The notes below the pieces were generated by a model, which had not been told where the DNA came from, did not search any database, and saw nothing but the letters and a program-made list of their open reading frames with translations. Both the position numbers and the translations under genes were made by a program. A DNA stretch of 64,000 bases from Sphingomonas sp. Root720 (lineage in GTDB: Bacteria > Pseudomonadota > Alphaproteobacteria > Sphingomonadales > Sphingomonadaceae), in the NCBI RefSeq assembly GCF_001428605.1, contig NZ_LMID01000011.1, positions 310,001-374,000 on the forward strand, read 5' to 3'. Positions 16,794 through 25,554 of this stretch are shown piece after piece. Numbering within the stretch: position 1 is the stretch's first letter; each line of letters opens with the position of its first letter.

Positions 16794-17423
16794 TCATCCG
16801 GCCGGCAGCGTCGCCCCGATCATCAGCAGGCCGTCCTCGGGCTGCGAGACCTGCACCGACCCGCCAGACTCGCTGACCAGGATATGGACCAGCCACGCGG
16901 CCGCGGCGCGCGGCGAGACGAGATCGGGATCGGCCTGGCCCAGCAGCGCGTTGCGCAATTCGGCGTCGAGCACGACCCGAGGACCTTCGGCACGGATCAC
17001 GACCTCCCCGCCCTCGGCGGCGATGTCGAGCTGCCCGCCCCGGACCAGCGCATCGCCGGCGATCAGCGCGAGGTTGAGCAGGGTCTTGATCGCGGGTTTG
17101 GGCAGCGCGGGGGCGTCCACCATCCAGCCGAGCCGGACCTTGCCGCTGCCATGCAGCCCCTCGATCGCGGCACGGGCCTCGCGCGTGTCGACCAGTTCGC
17201 CGAAGCCGCCCGCCGCGCCGAAGGCGAGCCGGTAGAATTTCAGCCGGTTCGCCGTGGTCTGCGCGCTCTCGGCCAGCAACTCCATGCAGCGTTCGCGCAT
17301 CGCGGGATCGGTCTCGTCGGCGAGAAGCTCGATGCCGTTGTTGAGCGCGCCCACCGGCGACAGCAGATCGTGGCACAGCCGCGAACAGAGCAGGCTCGCG
17401 AACTCGGCCGAGCGATTGACCAT
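16794..17423 (-). CDS. chpT: ChpT histidine phosphotransferase
   Basis: Passes phosphate from the CckA kinase to CtrA and CpdR, linking the cell cycle to development and motility in alphaproteobacteria. The 209-residue protein has the characteristic phospho-His helix LLCSRLCHDLLSPVGALNNG at residues about 11-30, and a degenerate GHKL-like C-terminal half. The ATG at 17421-17423 has AAGGAAG upstream. It is read in the same direction as cheA and ends about 75 bp before it, with a CtrA-type site between them. ChpT is confined to alphaproteobacteria and helps place the organism. Confidence 0.92.
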   Translation of the reverse strand: MVNRSAEFASLLCSRLCHDLLSPVGALNNGIELLADETDPAMRERCMELLAESAQTTANRLKFYRLAFGAAGGFGELVDTREARAAIEGLHGSGKVRLGWMVDAPALPKPAIKTLLNLALIAGDALVRGGQLDIAAEGGEVVIRAEGPRVVLDAELRNALLGQADPDLVSPRAAAAWLVHILVSESGGSVQVSQPEDGLLMIGATLPAG

Positions 17424-17486
17424 GGAAACTTCCTTAGCGGGCGAACAGGGGTCGGGTCTTTTGGCAAGCGCGCGACGGTTGCGCAA

Positions 17487-17885
17487 TCAGCGATTGTCAG
17501 CCGGAACGATCGTCACGGCCTGGAAACGCCCCCGCCCGTCGGCATACCAGGCGCGCAGTTCCCCGCCGCCGGCGATGATCCAGTAGCTGCCCGGCGCCGC
17601 GGCGGCGGCGTCGCGCGCCGAAGGATCGGCCGAACCGCTGGGATGCGAATGATAATGGCCGACCAAGGCGGGGCCCCCCGCCCGGGCCGCGCGGTGCGCC
17701 GCGATCAGCGCGGCGGGGTCGACCTCGAAACTGTCGCGTGGATCGGCGGCGACGTTGGCGCATGGCCGCAGCGCCGTGACGGTCGCGCCACGGCCCAGCA
17801 GCAGGCCGCAGATTTCGGCATCGGGGGCCGCCGACGCCGCCGACAGGATTTCGTCGAGCGCGGCCCTTGATATCCTCAGTTCCAT
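17487..17885 (-). CDS. JAMM/Mov34 (M67) metallopeptidase-like protein
   Basis: A 132-residue stand-alone JAB1/MPN/Mov34 domain. The complete JAMM zinc motif is present: Glu in AEICGLLLG, then HSHPSGSADPSARD, which fits HxHx7SxxD. Such small bacterial proteins are predicted isopeptidases or desulfurylases acting on ubiquitin-like or sulfur-carrier proteins, but no such partner gene is nearby. The start at 17883-17885 lies only 17 bp from the divergent rluD start, so the promoters of each must overlap the other gene or that gap. Confidence 0.88.
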   Translation of the reverse strand: MELRISRAALDEILSAASAAPDAEICGLLLGRGATVTALRPCANVAADPRDSFEVDPAALIAAHRAARAGGPALVGHYHSHPSGSADPSARDAAAAAPGSYWIIAGGGELRAWYADGRGRFQAVTIVPADNR

Positions 17886-17902
17886 CGCCACATCGCTACA
17901 GG

Positions 17903-18868
17903 ATGACCGGGGGGAAATCGACATTGCATGCCGTGGTGCCGCAGGATGCCGGTGGCTGGCGGCTCGACCGGGCGCTGGCCGTGGCGTTGCCCACCCTGTC
18001 GCGCGAGCGGCTGAAGGCGCTGATCTCCTCGGGCCAGGTCACCAATGCCGAGGGCGCGCTCGCCCGCGATCCCGCGATGAAGGTGGCCCCCGGCTCCCTC
18101 TTCTCGGTGATCGTCCCCGATCCCACCCCCGCGCATAACGAGGCGCAGGACATTCCGCTCCGCGTCGCGTTCGAGGACGAGCATCTGATCGTCGTCGACA
18201 AGCCCGCCGGGCTGGTGGTCCATCCGGCCGCCGGCAATCTGGACGGGACGCTGGTCAACGCCCTGCTTCACCATTGCAGGGGCAGCCTGTCGGGAATCGG
18301 TGGGGTCGAACGGCCTGGCATCGTCCATCGCATCGACAAGGATACGTCGGGGCTGATGATCGCCGCCAAGACCGATCCAGCCCATGTCGGCCTGGCCGCG
18401 CAGTTCGCCAGGCACAGCATCGACCGCCGCTACAAGGCGATCGTCGCCGGCCTGCCGCGTTTCGCCGAAGGCACGGTCGACGCGCCGCTCGCCCGGTCGA
18501 GCACCGACCGGAAGAAGATCGCGATCGTCCGCGACGGTCGCGGCAAGCGTGCCGTGACCCATTATAGCGTGATCGAGCAGCTTCGCGGCGCCGCGCTCGT
18601 CGAATGCCGGCTGGAGACCGGCCGCACCCACCAGGTGCGCGTCCATATGGCCTCGCTGGGCCACCCGCTGCTCGGCGACCCAGTCTACGGCCGTGGCCGG
18701 CCGGAACATCGCGAACTGCTCAACCGTTTGAAATTCCATCGCCAGGCACTGCACGCGGCCCGGCTGGGCTTCGTCCATCCGGTGACAAGCGAAGCTTTAT
18801 GTTTCGATAGTGTAATTCCTCAGGATATGCAGGATTTGTTCAGCGAGTTGCGCGTAAAGATGGTATAG
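17903..18868 (+). CDS. rluD: 23S rRNA pseudouridine synthase, RluA/RluD family
   Basis: Isomerises uridines in helix 69 of 23S rRNA if truly RluD. The 321-residue protein has an N-terminal S4 RNA-binding domain (LSRERLKALISSGQVTNAEG) and the catalytic motif HRIDKDTSGLM with the active Asp, then ETGRTHQVRVHMASLGHPLLGDPVYG. The ATG at 17903 gives the family N-terminus. It lies directly upstream of rpoH, as in other alphaproteobacteria. The family is certain; the exact paralogue is the best fit. Confidence 0.9.
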   Translation: MTGGKSTLHAVVPQDAGGWRLDRALAVALPTLSRERLKALISSGQVTNAEGALARDPAMKVAPGSLFSVIVPDPTPAHNEAQDIPLRVAFEDEHLIVVDKPAGLVVHPAAGNLDGTLVNALLHHCRGSLSGIGGVERPGIVHRIDKDTSGLMIAAKTDPAHVGLAAQFARHSIDRRYKAIVAGLPRFAEGTVDAPLARSSTDRKKIAIVRDGRGKRAVTHYSVIEQLRGAALVECRLETGRTHQVRVHMASLGHPLLGDPVYGRGRPEHRELLNRLKFHRQALHAARLGFVHPVTSEALCFDSVIPQDMQDLFSELRVKMV

Positions 18869-18887
18869 ATGTTACAGAACGGTACGC

Positions 18888-18904
18888 CACCGAGTCCCTC
18901 GGTG
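18888..18904 (+). promoter_or_regulatory. Hairpin in the rluD-rpoH gap
   Basis: CACCGAG and CTCGGTG form perfect 7 bp arms with a TCC loop, 65-80 bp before the rpoH start. It may end part of the rluD transcript or structure the rpoH leader. It has no T-tract. Confidence 0.4.
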
Positions 18905-18968
18905 ATTCTCCGTATCGACAGGAACAGGGTTGCGGTGCCCCATCGCGGGGTGCCGACTAGGGAGTAAG

Positions 18969-19880
18969 ATGATCATGGCCAGCGGAAAGAACGTGCCCGC
19001 CACGATCCCCGCACTGGGCGGGGAGCAGAGCCTCAACCGCTATCTCTCCGAGATCCGGAAGTTTCCGCTGCTGACGGCGGAAGAGGAATATATGCTTGCC
19101 AAGCGCTTCCAGGAACATGGCGATCCCGAGGCGGCGACCCGCCTCGTCACCTCGCATCTGCGTCTCGTCGCGAAGATCGCGATGGGGTATCGCGGCTATG
19201 GACTGCCGGCGAGCGAGCTGATCTCCGAGGGCAATATCGGCCTGATGCAGGGCGTGAAGAAGTTCGAGCCCGATCGCGGCTTCCGTCTCGCCACCTACGC
19301 GATGTGGTGGATCAAGGCTTCGATCCAGGAATATATCCTGCGGTCGTGGAGCCTCGTGAAGATGGGCACCACCGCGGCGCAGAAGAAGCTGTTCTTCAAC
19401 CTGCGGCGGATGAAGTCGCAGCTTGAGGCGTTCGAGGACGGCGATCTCAAGCCCGAAGACCTCAAGAAGATCGCCACCGACCTCGGCGTGACCGAGGAAG
19501 AGGTGACGAGCATGAACCGTCGCATGGCGATGGGCGGCGACGCGTCGCTCAACGTCTCGATGAACGAGGACGGCGAGGGCGAGTGGCAGGACATGCTGGT
19601 CGATCAGGGCCAGCTCCAGGACGAGCGGCTGGCCGAGGTCGAGGAGCGCAGCGTCCGCCACAACATGCTCAACGAGGCGCTGGCGGCGCTCAACGATCGG
19701 GAGAAGCATATCCTCGTCGAACGGCGGCTGGTCGACGAGCCCAAGACGCTCGAGGAACTGAGCCAAGTCTATGGCGTCAGCCGCGAGCGGGTCCGCCAGA
19801 TCGAGGTCCGCGCCTTCGACAAGCTGCAGAAGGCGATGATGCGGATCGCCGGCGAGAAGCGGCTCCTGCCCGCGATGTGA
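18969..19880 (+). CDS. rpoH: RNA polymerase heat-shock sigma factor RpoH
   Basis: Sigma-32, which directs transcription of chaperone and protease genes. The 303-residue protein has sigma region 2 (DPEAATRLVTSHLRLVAKIA, LISEGNIGLMQGVKKFEPDRGFRLATYAMWWIKASI), the RpoH-box region QKKLFFNLRRMK, and region 4 with a helix-turn-helix (TLEELSQVYGVSRERVRQIE). The ATG at 18969 has GGAGTA at a good distance. A strong terminator follows. In the roughly 100 bp leader one clear hairpin is seen, and GC-rich sequence lies just before the ribosome binding site. Confidence 0.97.
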   Translation: MIMASGKNVPATIPALGGEQSLNRYLSEIRKFPLLTAEEEYMLAKRFQEHGDPEAATRLVTSHLRLVAKIAMGYRGYGLPASELISEGNIGLMQGVKKFEPDRGFRLATYAMWWIKASIQEYILRSWSLVKMGTTAAQKKLFFNLRRMKSQLEAFEDGDLKPEDLKKIATDLGVTEEEVTSMNRRMAMGGDASLNVSMNEDGEGEWQDMLVDQGQLQDERLAEVEERSVRHNMLNEALAALNDREKHILVERRLVDEPKTLEELSQVYGVSRERVRQIEVRAFDKLQKAMMRIAGEKRLLPAM

Positions 19881-19886
19881 TCCAAA

Positions 19887-19914
19887 AAGGGGGGCGTCTC
19901 GCGACGTCCCCCTT
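19887..19914 (+). terminator. Rho-independent terminator of rpoH
   Basis: An 11 bp stem (one G:T pair) with loop CTCGCG begins 7 bp after the rpoH stop and is followed by CTTTCTCTT. This is a textbook terminator. Confidence 0.85.
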
Positions 19915-19977
19915 CTTTCTCTTCAATACGGCGAATCCTTTGCCCCGAGCGACGCGTCTGGATCGCTCCAAACCGCC

Positions 19978-20769
19978 TCAGAAGCGCCGGGACACCCCGA
20001 CATATAGCTCTACGTCCGCCGCATGGCGAAGACCGCCATTGGCACCGAGGTCGAATTGCAGATCCTCGCGCGGTTGCCACGCCAGCGACAGGCCGGCGAG
20101 CTGCCTGCTCTCATGCCCCGACGGATCGCGATCGCGCACGAATTGATATTCGGCGGTCGCAGTCAACGCTGCGCCAACCCTGGTTTCCAGCCCGGCCACG
20201 CCGCCATAGGCCAGGTGGCGCCCCTTCCCGTCCGCATCCACCGCCGCATCGCCTTCGGGCACCAGCTCGATACTGAAGCGATCGTCGATCTCATAGGATA
20301 GCGGCACCCGCAGGCCCGCGCCCCAATCCCCTGCGCCGATCGGTTCGCGGCCCACGGGCAGGGTGGCGAAGGGCATCAGCGCGAGCGAGAACCCCGAACC
20401 GTCGGGGTGGAGGAGGTTGCGCCGGACCGCGACCATCACGTCGCCGGAGCCGCTGTCCTTCGACCGTGCGCCGGTCAGCCGGTCGCGCTCGATCTCGCGG
20501 CCATAGCCCGTCCAACCAAGCTGCAGCTCGGCATGGTCGGCGATCCCGTAGCGGACGATCAGGTCCCCGATCAGCAGCGTGTCGTCGCGCTCGGCCGTGC
20601 TCCGATCGAGCGACCAGTCGGCCAGCCCGACCTCGATGGAGACATGGCCGCGATCGATCGTGCAGCTCGGCGTGCCGAGCCCGGGACGGTCAGGGCAATA
20701 ATCGCGCGCGGCGGCAGCGGCGGCCGACAGCGTGCAGGCGGCGATTCCGGCAAGGATGCGGTGAAACAT
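19978..20769 (-). CDS. Predicted outer-membrane transporter-like protein
   Basis: A 263-residue exported protein with an N-terminal signal peptide ending AAAAAARD, then alternating beta-strand-like segments and a C-terminal Phe (VGVSRRF), as expected of an outer-membrane beta-barrel. The pattern, including GSGDVMVAVRRNLLHPDGSG, LPVGREPIG and WGAGLRVPLSYEID, resembles the family first described in meta-pathway phenol degradation clusters. No degradation genes lie nearby, so the substrate is unknown. It converges with rpoH across the terminator. Confidence 0.75.
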   Translation of the reverse strand: MFHRILAGIAACTLSAAAAAARDYCPDRPGLGTPSCTIDRGHVSIEVGLADWSLDRSTAERDDTLLIGDLIVRYGIADHAELQLGWTGYGREIERDRLTGARSKDSGSGDVMVAVRRNLLHPDGSGFSLALMPFATLPVGREPIGAGDWGAGLRVPLSYEIDDRFSIELVPEGDAAVDADGKGRHLAYGGVAGLETRVGAALTATAEYQFVRDRDPSGHESRQLAGLSLAWQPREDLQFDLGANGGLRHAADVELYVGVSRRF

Positions 20770-20833
20770 GACGAAAGCCTAATCTGTGACATGCGCCACT
20801 GACAGCGTGAAATCGCCCTGATACGATGATCGC

Positions 20834-22330
20834 ATGACGGGGGACATGAAGGGGGACCCGCGGCCACGCTCGACGGGTGGTTCGGCGGCGGTTGCACTGG
20901 CGATCATCATCACGGCGCTGGCGGCGTGTGCGCTGCTCGGCGGGCCTACGCTCGACGATCACTGGACCCTCTATCTCTCGGACATGTCGCGCGGCCTGAA
21001 CAAACTCGCCGCCGAGCGCTGGATTCGGGACATCCGCCCGCCGATCTTCGACGGCTGGGCCACGCTGCTCGCCATGGTAGGAATCCAGTCCATCCCGCTC
21101 GGTCGGCTGGTCTCGTCGTTGCCGGCCATCGGCATCCTGGTCTTCGCGGTCCGCTGCTTCTCGAAGCGGCTGCCCGACCAGAGGGCCTTCTATACCATCT
21201 TCCTGCTGCTCACGCTCTCGACGCCTGCCACCGCGCGGGCTTTCGCCGTGTATCGAGGCGATTTCTGGCAGCTCGCGGCCTTCTCGATCCAGATCCTGCT
21301 CGCCCGGCACATCATATTCGCCGAACGCGACTACCGCAGCAAGGTCGACGCAAAGCTGGCCATGATCGCCCTGCCCGCGACGATCGCGGCCATGACCCTC
21401 GATTATGGCGGCGCGCTGTTCGGCGGCATCATCGCCATGGCGTCGATCCTCAGCGCCATCGCGCGCGGCTTCAAGCGCTGGGCCCGTTCGCTGATGATCG
21501 CGATGGCGGTAGCGATCGCGGCGGTGATCGCGATGATCTCCTGGCAGGCCACGTCCTGGACCGCGACCTTCGACCTGTACCAGAACTGGATCGAGATGGG
21601 ATATGGCTCGGCCGGGGCGATCCTCGGCGCGCTGCTGTTCGGCACCGTGATACAGAACCCCGTGGCGATCGCCGGCGCCTATCTCGGCCGCGAACGCTGG
21701 AATCGCGGCGACAGCGGCTTCGTGATCCTGATCTGCGCCGCGTTGATCGCGGCGATGGTCGCGATCGCGCAGATCGACGCGCAGCGCCGCCTGATCACCT
21801 TGAGCAACACCGCCGACATCGCGGTGCTTGTGACCGCATTGATGGCGACGGCGGGCGCCAAGATTGCCGACCGGAAGATGTGGATGGTGGCGATCTCGGC
21901 GGTGGCGGTGCTGTCGGTGATCGTGTCGGCGACGGTCAACGGACTGGGAAGCGGCTGGCAGTTGGCCGCCAAGCGCATTTCGCGGATCGTGGCGGCCTGC
22001 CCGCAGACGCAGGTCTTCGCCGCGTCGGGCTGGCGGCTGAAGGACGGCAGCAAGTCGCGCGCCGCGCAGCGCGAAGAGCCGGTCTTCGCACTCGGCTACA
22101 AGCTGCTGGCAAGGAGCTACGGCTTCACCGCGATCGTCATCCCGCGCGATCGACCGGCAACGGCCGCCGCCGGGCCTTGCCCGGTCCTGCTATGGATCGA
22201 ACGGGTGCCGCACGACACACCGGTAAAAGCTGCTGAGGCGTTGAAGGCCTCAGGCCTCCGCGGGCTGGAGAAAGCGCGCCTGAGCCTGATCCGGACCGAA
22301 ACCGGTCTTATCGTTCGCGCCGACCGTTGA
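20834..22330 (+). CDS. Multi-pass membrane protein of unknown function
   Basis: A 498-residue inner-membrane protein with about ten predicted hydrophobic segments and a soluble C-terminal part of about 120 residues (from about residue 380). An acidic pair in a loop after the first helix (GGPTLDDHWTLY) is reminiscent of GT-C-type membrane glycosyltransferases of the GtrII kind, but the similarity is weak. No signature was recognised. It lies 13 bp before mtgA in the same direction, so both may be cotranscribed and a role in the cell envelope is possible. Confidence 0.75.
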   Translation: MTGDMKGDPRPRSTGGSAAVALAIIITALAACALLGGPTLDDHWTLYLSDMSRGLNKLAAERWIRDIRPPIFDGWATLLAMVGIQSIPLGRLVSSLPAIGILVFAVRCFSKRLPDQRAFYTIFLLLTLSTPATARAFAVYRGDFWQLAAFSIQILLARHIIFAERDYRSKVDAKLAMIALPATIAAMTLDYGGALFGGIIAMASILSAIARGFKRWARSLMIAMAVAIAAVIAMISWQATSWTATFDLYQNWIEMGYGSAGAILGALLFGTVIQNPVAIAGAYLGRERWNRGDSGFVILICAALIAAMVAIAQIDAQRRLITLSNTADIAVLVTALMATAGAKIADRKMWMVAISAVAVLSVIVSATVNGLGSGWQLAAKRISRIVAACPQTQVFAASGWRLKDGSKSRAAQREEPVFALGYKLLARSYGFTAIVIPRDRPATAAAGPCPVLLWIERVPHDTPVKAAEALKASGLRGLEKARLSLIRTETGLIVRADR

Positions 22331-22343
22331 TAAACGGTCTGTC

Positions 22344-23039
22344 ATGGCCAAACAGACCTTCACCCGCCGCGCCCTTCGCTGGACCATCCGCGCGCTCTTC
22401 GTCTTCGTCATCGGCTCGGTGCTATGGGTGGGCGTCTATCGCTTCGTGCAGCCGCCCGTCACCGTTACGATGATCGCCAATGCCGTGGACGGACGCGGGA
22501 TCGCCAAGGACTGGATGTCGATCGACGAAATGTCGCCGAACATGCCGCTCGCCGCGATCGCCGCCGAGGACGGCAATTTCTGTTCGCACCACGGCTTCGA
22601 CTTCAAGGCGATCCAAAATGCCATGAAGAGCAATTTCGAAGGCGACCGGAGGATCCGGGGCGGCTCGACGATCAGTCAGCAGACCGCGAAGAACGCCTTC
22701 CTGTGGCAGAATGGCGGCTATTTCCGCAAAGGCCTCGAAGCCTGGTTCACCGTGCTGATCGAACTGCTCTGGTCGAAGAAGCGGATCATGGAGGTATATC
22801 TCAATCTCGCCGAGACCGGGATCGGGACCTATGGCGCCAATGCCGGGGCGATGCGCTACTTCCATCACGACGCTTCGCGCCTCAGCCGCGCCGAGGCCGC
22901 CCGGATCGCCGCGGTGCTGCCGCTGCCCAAGAAGCGCGATGCGATTTCCCCGACCGGCTTCACCCGCCGCTATGGCGACCGCATTGCCCGGCGGATCGGC
23001 CAGGTGCAGCGCTATGGCTTCGCGAGCTGCGTGAAGTAG
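22344..23039 (+). CDS. mtgA: Monofunctional peptidoglycan glycosyltransferase
   Basis: Polymerises lipid II glycan chains without a transpeptidase domain. The 231-residue protein has one N-terminal membrane helix (ALFVFVIGSVLWVGVYRF) and the GT51 motifs IAAEDGNFCSHHGFD (with the catalytic Glu), RGGSTISQQTAKN and KKRIMEVYLNLAETG. Its size is typical of MtgA. It follows the orphan membrane protein by 13 bp and converges with ybaB across a REP-like repeat. Confidence 0.96.
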   Translation: MAKQTFTRRALRWTIRALFVFVIGSVLWVGVYRFVQPPVTVTMIANAVDGRGIAKDWMSIDEMSPNMPLAAIAAEDGNFCSHHGFDFKAIQNAMKSNFEGDRRIRGGSTISQQTAKNAFLWQNGGYFRKGLEAWFTVLIELLWSKKRIMEVYLNLAETGIGTYGANAGAMRYFHHDASRLSRAEAARIAAVLPLPKKRDAISPTGFTRRYGDRIARRIGQVQRYGFASCVK

Positions 23040-23047
23040 GCAACAGC

Positions 23048-23126
23048 GTCATGCCAGCCCCGGCTGGCCTCTCAGGAGATGGCCGACCGCCCTGTCTCAC
23101 GAGCCCCCGGCCTTCGCTGGCGAGAC
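23048..23126. repeat. REP-like element between mtgA and ybaB
   Basis: Imperfect inverted repeat whose outer arms start GTCATGCCAGC on the left and end GCTGGCGAGAC on the right. It belongs to the same family as the elements at 31610, 45737 and 53071. It sits between convergent genes, where it could act as a bidirectional terminator or mRNA stabiliser. Confidence 0.65.
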
Positions 23127-23141
23127 GTGCGAGAGGCTGGA

Positions 23142-23480
23142 TCAGCTGAACGGCATCTTGAAACCGGGGGGGATCGGCAGGCCCTGGGTCAGCTTCGCCA
23201 TCTCGGCATTGGAGGCCGCGTCGGCCTTGGTGCGGCAATCGTTGATCGCGGCGGCGATCAGATCCTCCAGCATCGCCTTTTCCGACAGGTCCATCAGCGA
23301 ATCGTCGATCGAGACGCCGAGAATGCGGCCCTTGGCCGTCGCACGGATCCTGACCAGGCCGCCACCCGACGCGCCCTCGACCTCGATCGTGTCGAGGACC
23401 GTCTGGGCCTGTTCCATTTGCGTCTGGATCGTCTGCGCGGCGTTCTGCGCGGCGGCGATCATTTCTTCCAGGCTTTTCAT
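23142..23480 (-). CDS. YbaB/EbfC nucleoid-associated protein
   Basis: A 112-residue DNA-binding dimer of the YbaB/EbfC family. Family features are the helical N-terminus, VEGASGGGLVRIRATAKGRILGVSID and LEDLIAAAINDCRTKAD. Its ATG overlaps the dnaX stop (ATGA), as in the common bacterial dnaX-ybaB(-recR) order. recR does not follow here; mtgA converges instead. Confidence 0.94.
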   Translation of the reverse strand: MKSLEEMIAAAQNAAQTIQTQMEQAQTVLDTIEVEGASGGGLVRIRATAKGRILGVSIDDSLMDLSEKAMLEDLIAAAINDCRTKADAASNAEMAKLTQGLPIPPGFKMPFS

Positions 23481-25210
23481 GATGCGAGACTCCGTCTTTC
23501 GGGAACGCTGTATTCGACCAGCTCTGCTTCCGGAAAGGCTTCCAGAGCCGCCTTGACCAGCGGGGATTCGAGAATGGCGACGCGCGCCGCATCCTCCTCG
23601 GCGCGTATGCGCGCGAGCAGCGATGGCTCGCCCGCCTCGTCGGTCAGGCCGACCGACCAGGTCCGGCCGGTGCGGCGCTTGAGGATATTGGCGACGTCGC
23701 CGACGAAGCCCTGCGGCAGCCGTTGGTGGCGCGAGATCAGCAGATCCGCACCCTCCAGGCGAACGATCGCCGCATAATCATGGAAGAGCTGGGCGAGCAG
23801 CGCATTTTCCGACAGCAGCAGCTCGTGGATCTCCGCGCCGCTGGCGGGCAGCGGCGGTACAGCGGGCTCGGCCTCCGGAGCCGGCATGGCGACGACGGCG
23901 GGCGGTGGCGCCTGGACGGCGACGGACACGGTTTCGACGGCGACAGGCGCGGCGACGGGTGCGGCTTGGACGGCGACGGGTGCGGGAGCCGCCATCAGCG
24001 CGTGCTGCGTTTCGGCAGCCGGCTGCGGTGCCGGCGCAGCGGGCAGGCCGAGGTCGCCGGAGGCCAGCCTGCGGGCCAGTTCGCCCGGATCGGGAAGCTG
24101 GCTGGCATGGACGACGCGGAGCAGCGCCATCTCCGCCGCCTCGATCGGCATGGCCGCGGTCTGGACTTCGCCATGGCCCTTGAGCAGCAACTGCCATAGC
24201 CGGTGCAGCGTGGCGAAGCCGAGCTTGCCGGCCCATTCGCCATAGGCTTCGCGCTCTTCGGCAGACAGCGCGGGATCGTCGGTTCCGGCCACCTTGGCGC
24301 GGGTGACGGCATGGCAGGCCTCGAGCAGCCCGTGCAGCATCGCCACCGGCTCGACACCGAGGTCATATTGCCCCCGGATGCTGGTCAACACGGCGTTCGC
24401 ATCGCCCTTCAGCAGTTCGCCGAACAGGCGCCGCACCGCGCCGCGATCCGACAGGCCGAGCATGTCGCGGACCTGCTGCGCCTCGACCCGACCCGATCCG
24501 TGCGCGATCGCCTGGTCGAGGATCGACAGGCCGTCGCGCGCAGATCCCTCGGCCGCGCGGGCGATCAGCGCCAGCGCCTCCGGGTCGGCCTCGACGCCCT
24601 CGGCGGCGACGACGTTGGTGAAATGCGCGGCCAGCTTGTCGGCGGTGATCCGACGCAGGTCGAAGCGCTGGCAGCGCGACAGCACGGTGATCGGGACCTT
24701 GTTCACCTCGGTCGTGGCGAACAGGAATTTCACATGTGCCGGCGGTTCCTCGAGCGTCTTGAGCAGGCCGTTGAAGGCCGACTTCGACAGCATGTGGACT
24801 TCGTCGATGATGTAGATCTTGTAGCGCGCCGAGACCGAGGCGTAACGCACCGCCTCGATGATCTCGCGGACGTCGTCGATGCTGGTGTGGCTGGCGGCGT
24901 CCATCTCGACCACGTCGATGTGGCGCCCCTCGGCGATCGCGACGCAGGGCTCGCAGACCCCGCAGGGATCGATGGTCGGGCCACCCTGACCGTCCGCGCC
25001 GATGCAGTTGAGCGCCTTCGCGATCAGCCGCGCGGTCGAGGTCTTGCCCACCCCGCGCACGCCGGTCAGCAGGAAGGCGTGCGCCAGCCGCCCACGCCGG
25101 ATCGCGTTGGCGAGGGTCGTCACCATCGCGTCCTGGCCGATCAGTTCGTTGAAATTCTGCGGCCGGTATTTGCGCGCGAGGACGCGATAGGGTGTCGGGG
25201 ATTCGGACAT
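23477..25210 (-). CDS. dnaX: DNA polymerase III subunit tau/gamma
   Basis: The clamp-loader ATPase that loads the beta clamp and, as tau, holds the replisome together. The 577-residue protein has LTGVRGVGKTSTARLIAKAL (Walker A), a four-Cys zinc module (CIGADG...CGVCEPC), KIYIIDEVHMLSKSAFN (Walker B), LFATTEVNKVP (sensor 1) and SARDGLSILDQAIA (sensor 2). After about residue 370 there is an Ala/Pro/Val-rich linker and a C-terminal domain likely to contact the polymerase. It begins near the oppositely placed end of the SRP RNA gene on the same strand. Confidence 0.97.
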   Translation of the reverse strand: MSESPTPYRVLARKYRPQNFNELIGQDAMVTTLANAIRRGRLAHAFLLTGVRGVGKTSTARLIAKALNCIGADGQGGPTIDPCGVCEPCVAIAEGRHIDVVEMDAASHTSIDDVREIIEAVRYASVSARYKIYIIDEVHMLSKSAFNGLLKTLEEPPAHVKFLFATTEVNKVPITVLSRCQRFDLRRITADKLAAHFTNVVAAEGVEADPEALALIARAAEGSARDGLSILDQAIAHGSGRVEAQQVRDMLGLSDRGAVRRLFGELLKGDANAVLTSIRGQYDLGVEPVAMLHGLLEACHAVTRAKVAGTDDPALSAEEREAYGEWAGKLGFATLHRLWQLLLKGHGEVQTAAMPIEAAEMALLRVVHASQLPDPGELARRLASGDLGLPAAPAPQPAAETQHALMAAPAPVAVQAAPVAAPVAVETVSVAVQAPPPAVVAMPAPEAEPAVPPLPASGAEIHELLLSENALLAQLFHDYAAIVRLEGADLLISRHQRLPQGFVGDVANILKRRTGRTWSVGLTDEAGEPSLLARIRAEEDAARVAILESPLVKAALEAFPEAELVEYSVPERRSLAS

Positions 25211-25263
25211 GGGTGGAGCTTACCGGGGCAGGCCTCGATTGTCGTCGGCGATTTTTTCGAGGT

Positions 25264-25352
25264 GGGAGCCGGAACGACCCGATACGAAATCGTTGCGGCT
25301 GCTTCCTTCCGGACCTGACCGGGTTGGCGACGGCACCGTCCGCCCGACTCCC
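25264..25352 (-). ncRNA. ffs: 4.5S / small bacterial SRP RNA
   Basis: RNA component of the signal recognition particle. The minus strand has the apical core GGTCAGGTCCGGAAGGAAGC, which binds Ffh and is diagnostic. Outer stem sequences GGGAGTCGG and CCGGCTCCC define approximate ends. Its place upstream of dnaX is the usual order in many bacteria. Ends are good to a few bases. Confidence 0.92.
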
Positions 25353-25442
25353 GCGGCGCATATGGGGGAAGCACGGCGGGGATGCAAGCCCACCGGCCAA
25401 CCCTCGTCGTCCCCGCGAAATCGAAAGCGTTGCGTAACTCCT

Positions 25443-25466
25443 CGTCATTCCGGCGAGAGCCGGAAT
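25443..25466. repeat. Partial REP-like hairpin
   Basis: ATTCCGGC and GCCGGAAT form perfect 8 bp arms with a GAGA loop. This is the half-element seen in the left arms at 31610 and 56700. It lies between ffs and the end of the ferredoxin gene. The rest of the full element is missing or decayed. Confidence 0.55.
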
Positions 25467-25554
25467 CTCATTGACCTTGGGCATGCGGGCAAGGCGCATC
25501 TCCTGGAAAATAAGGGAGATCCTGACTTTCGTCAGGCTGACGGTGGCAAGGGCC

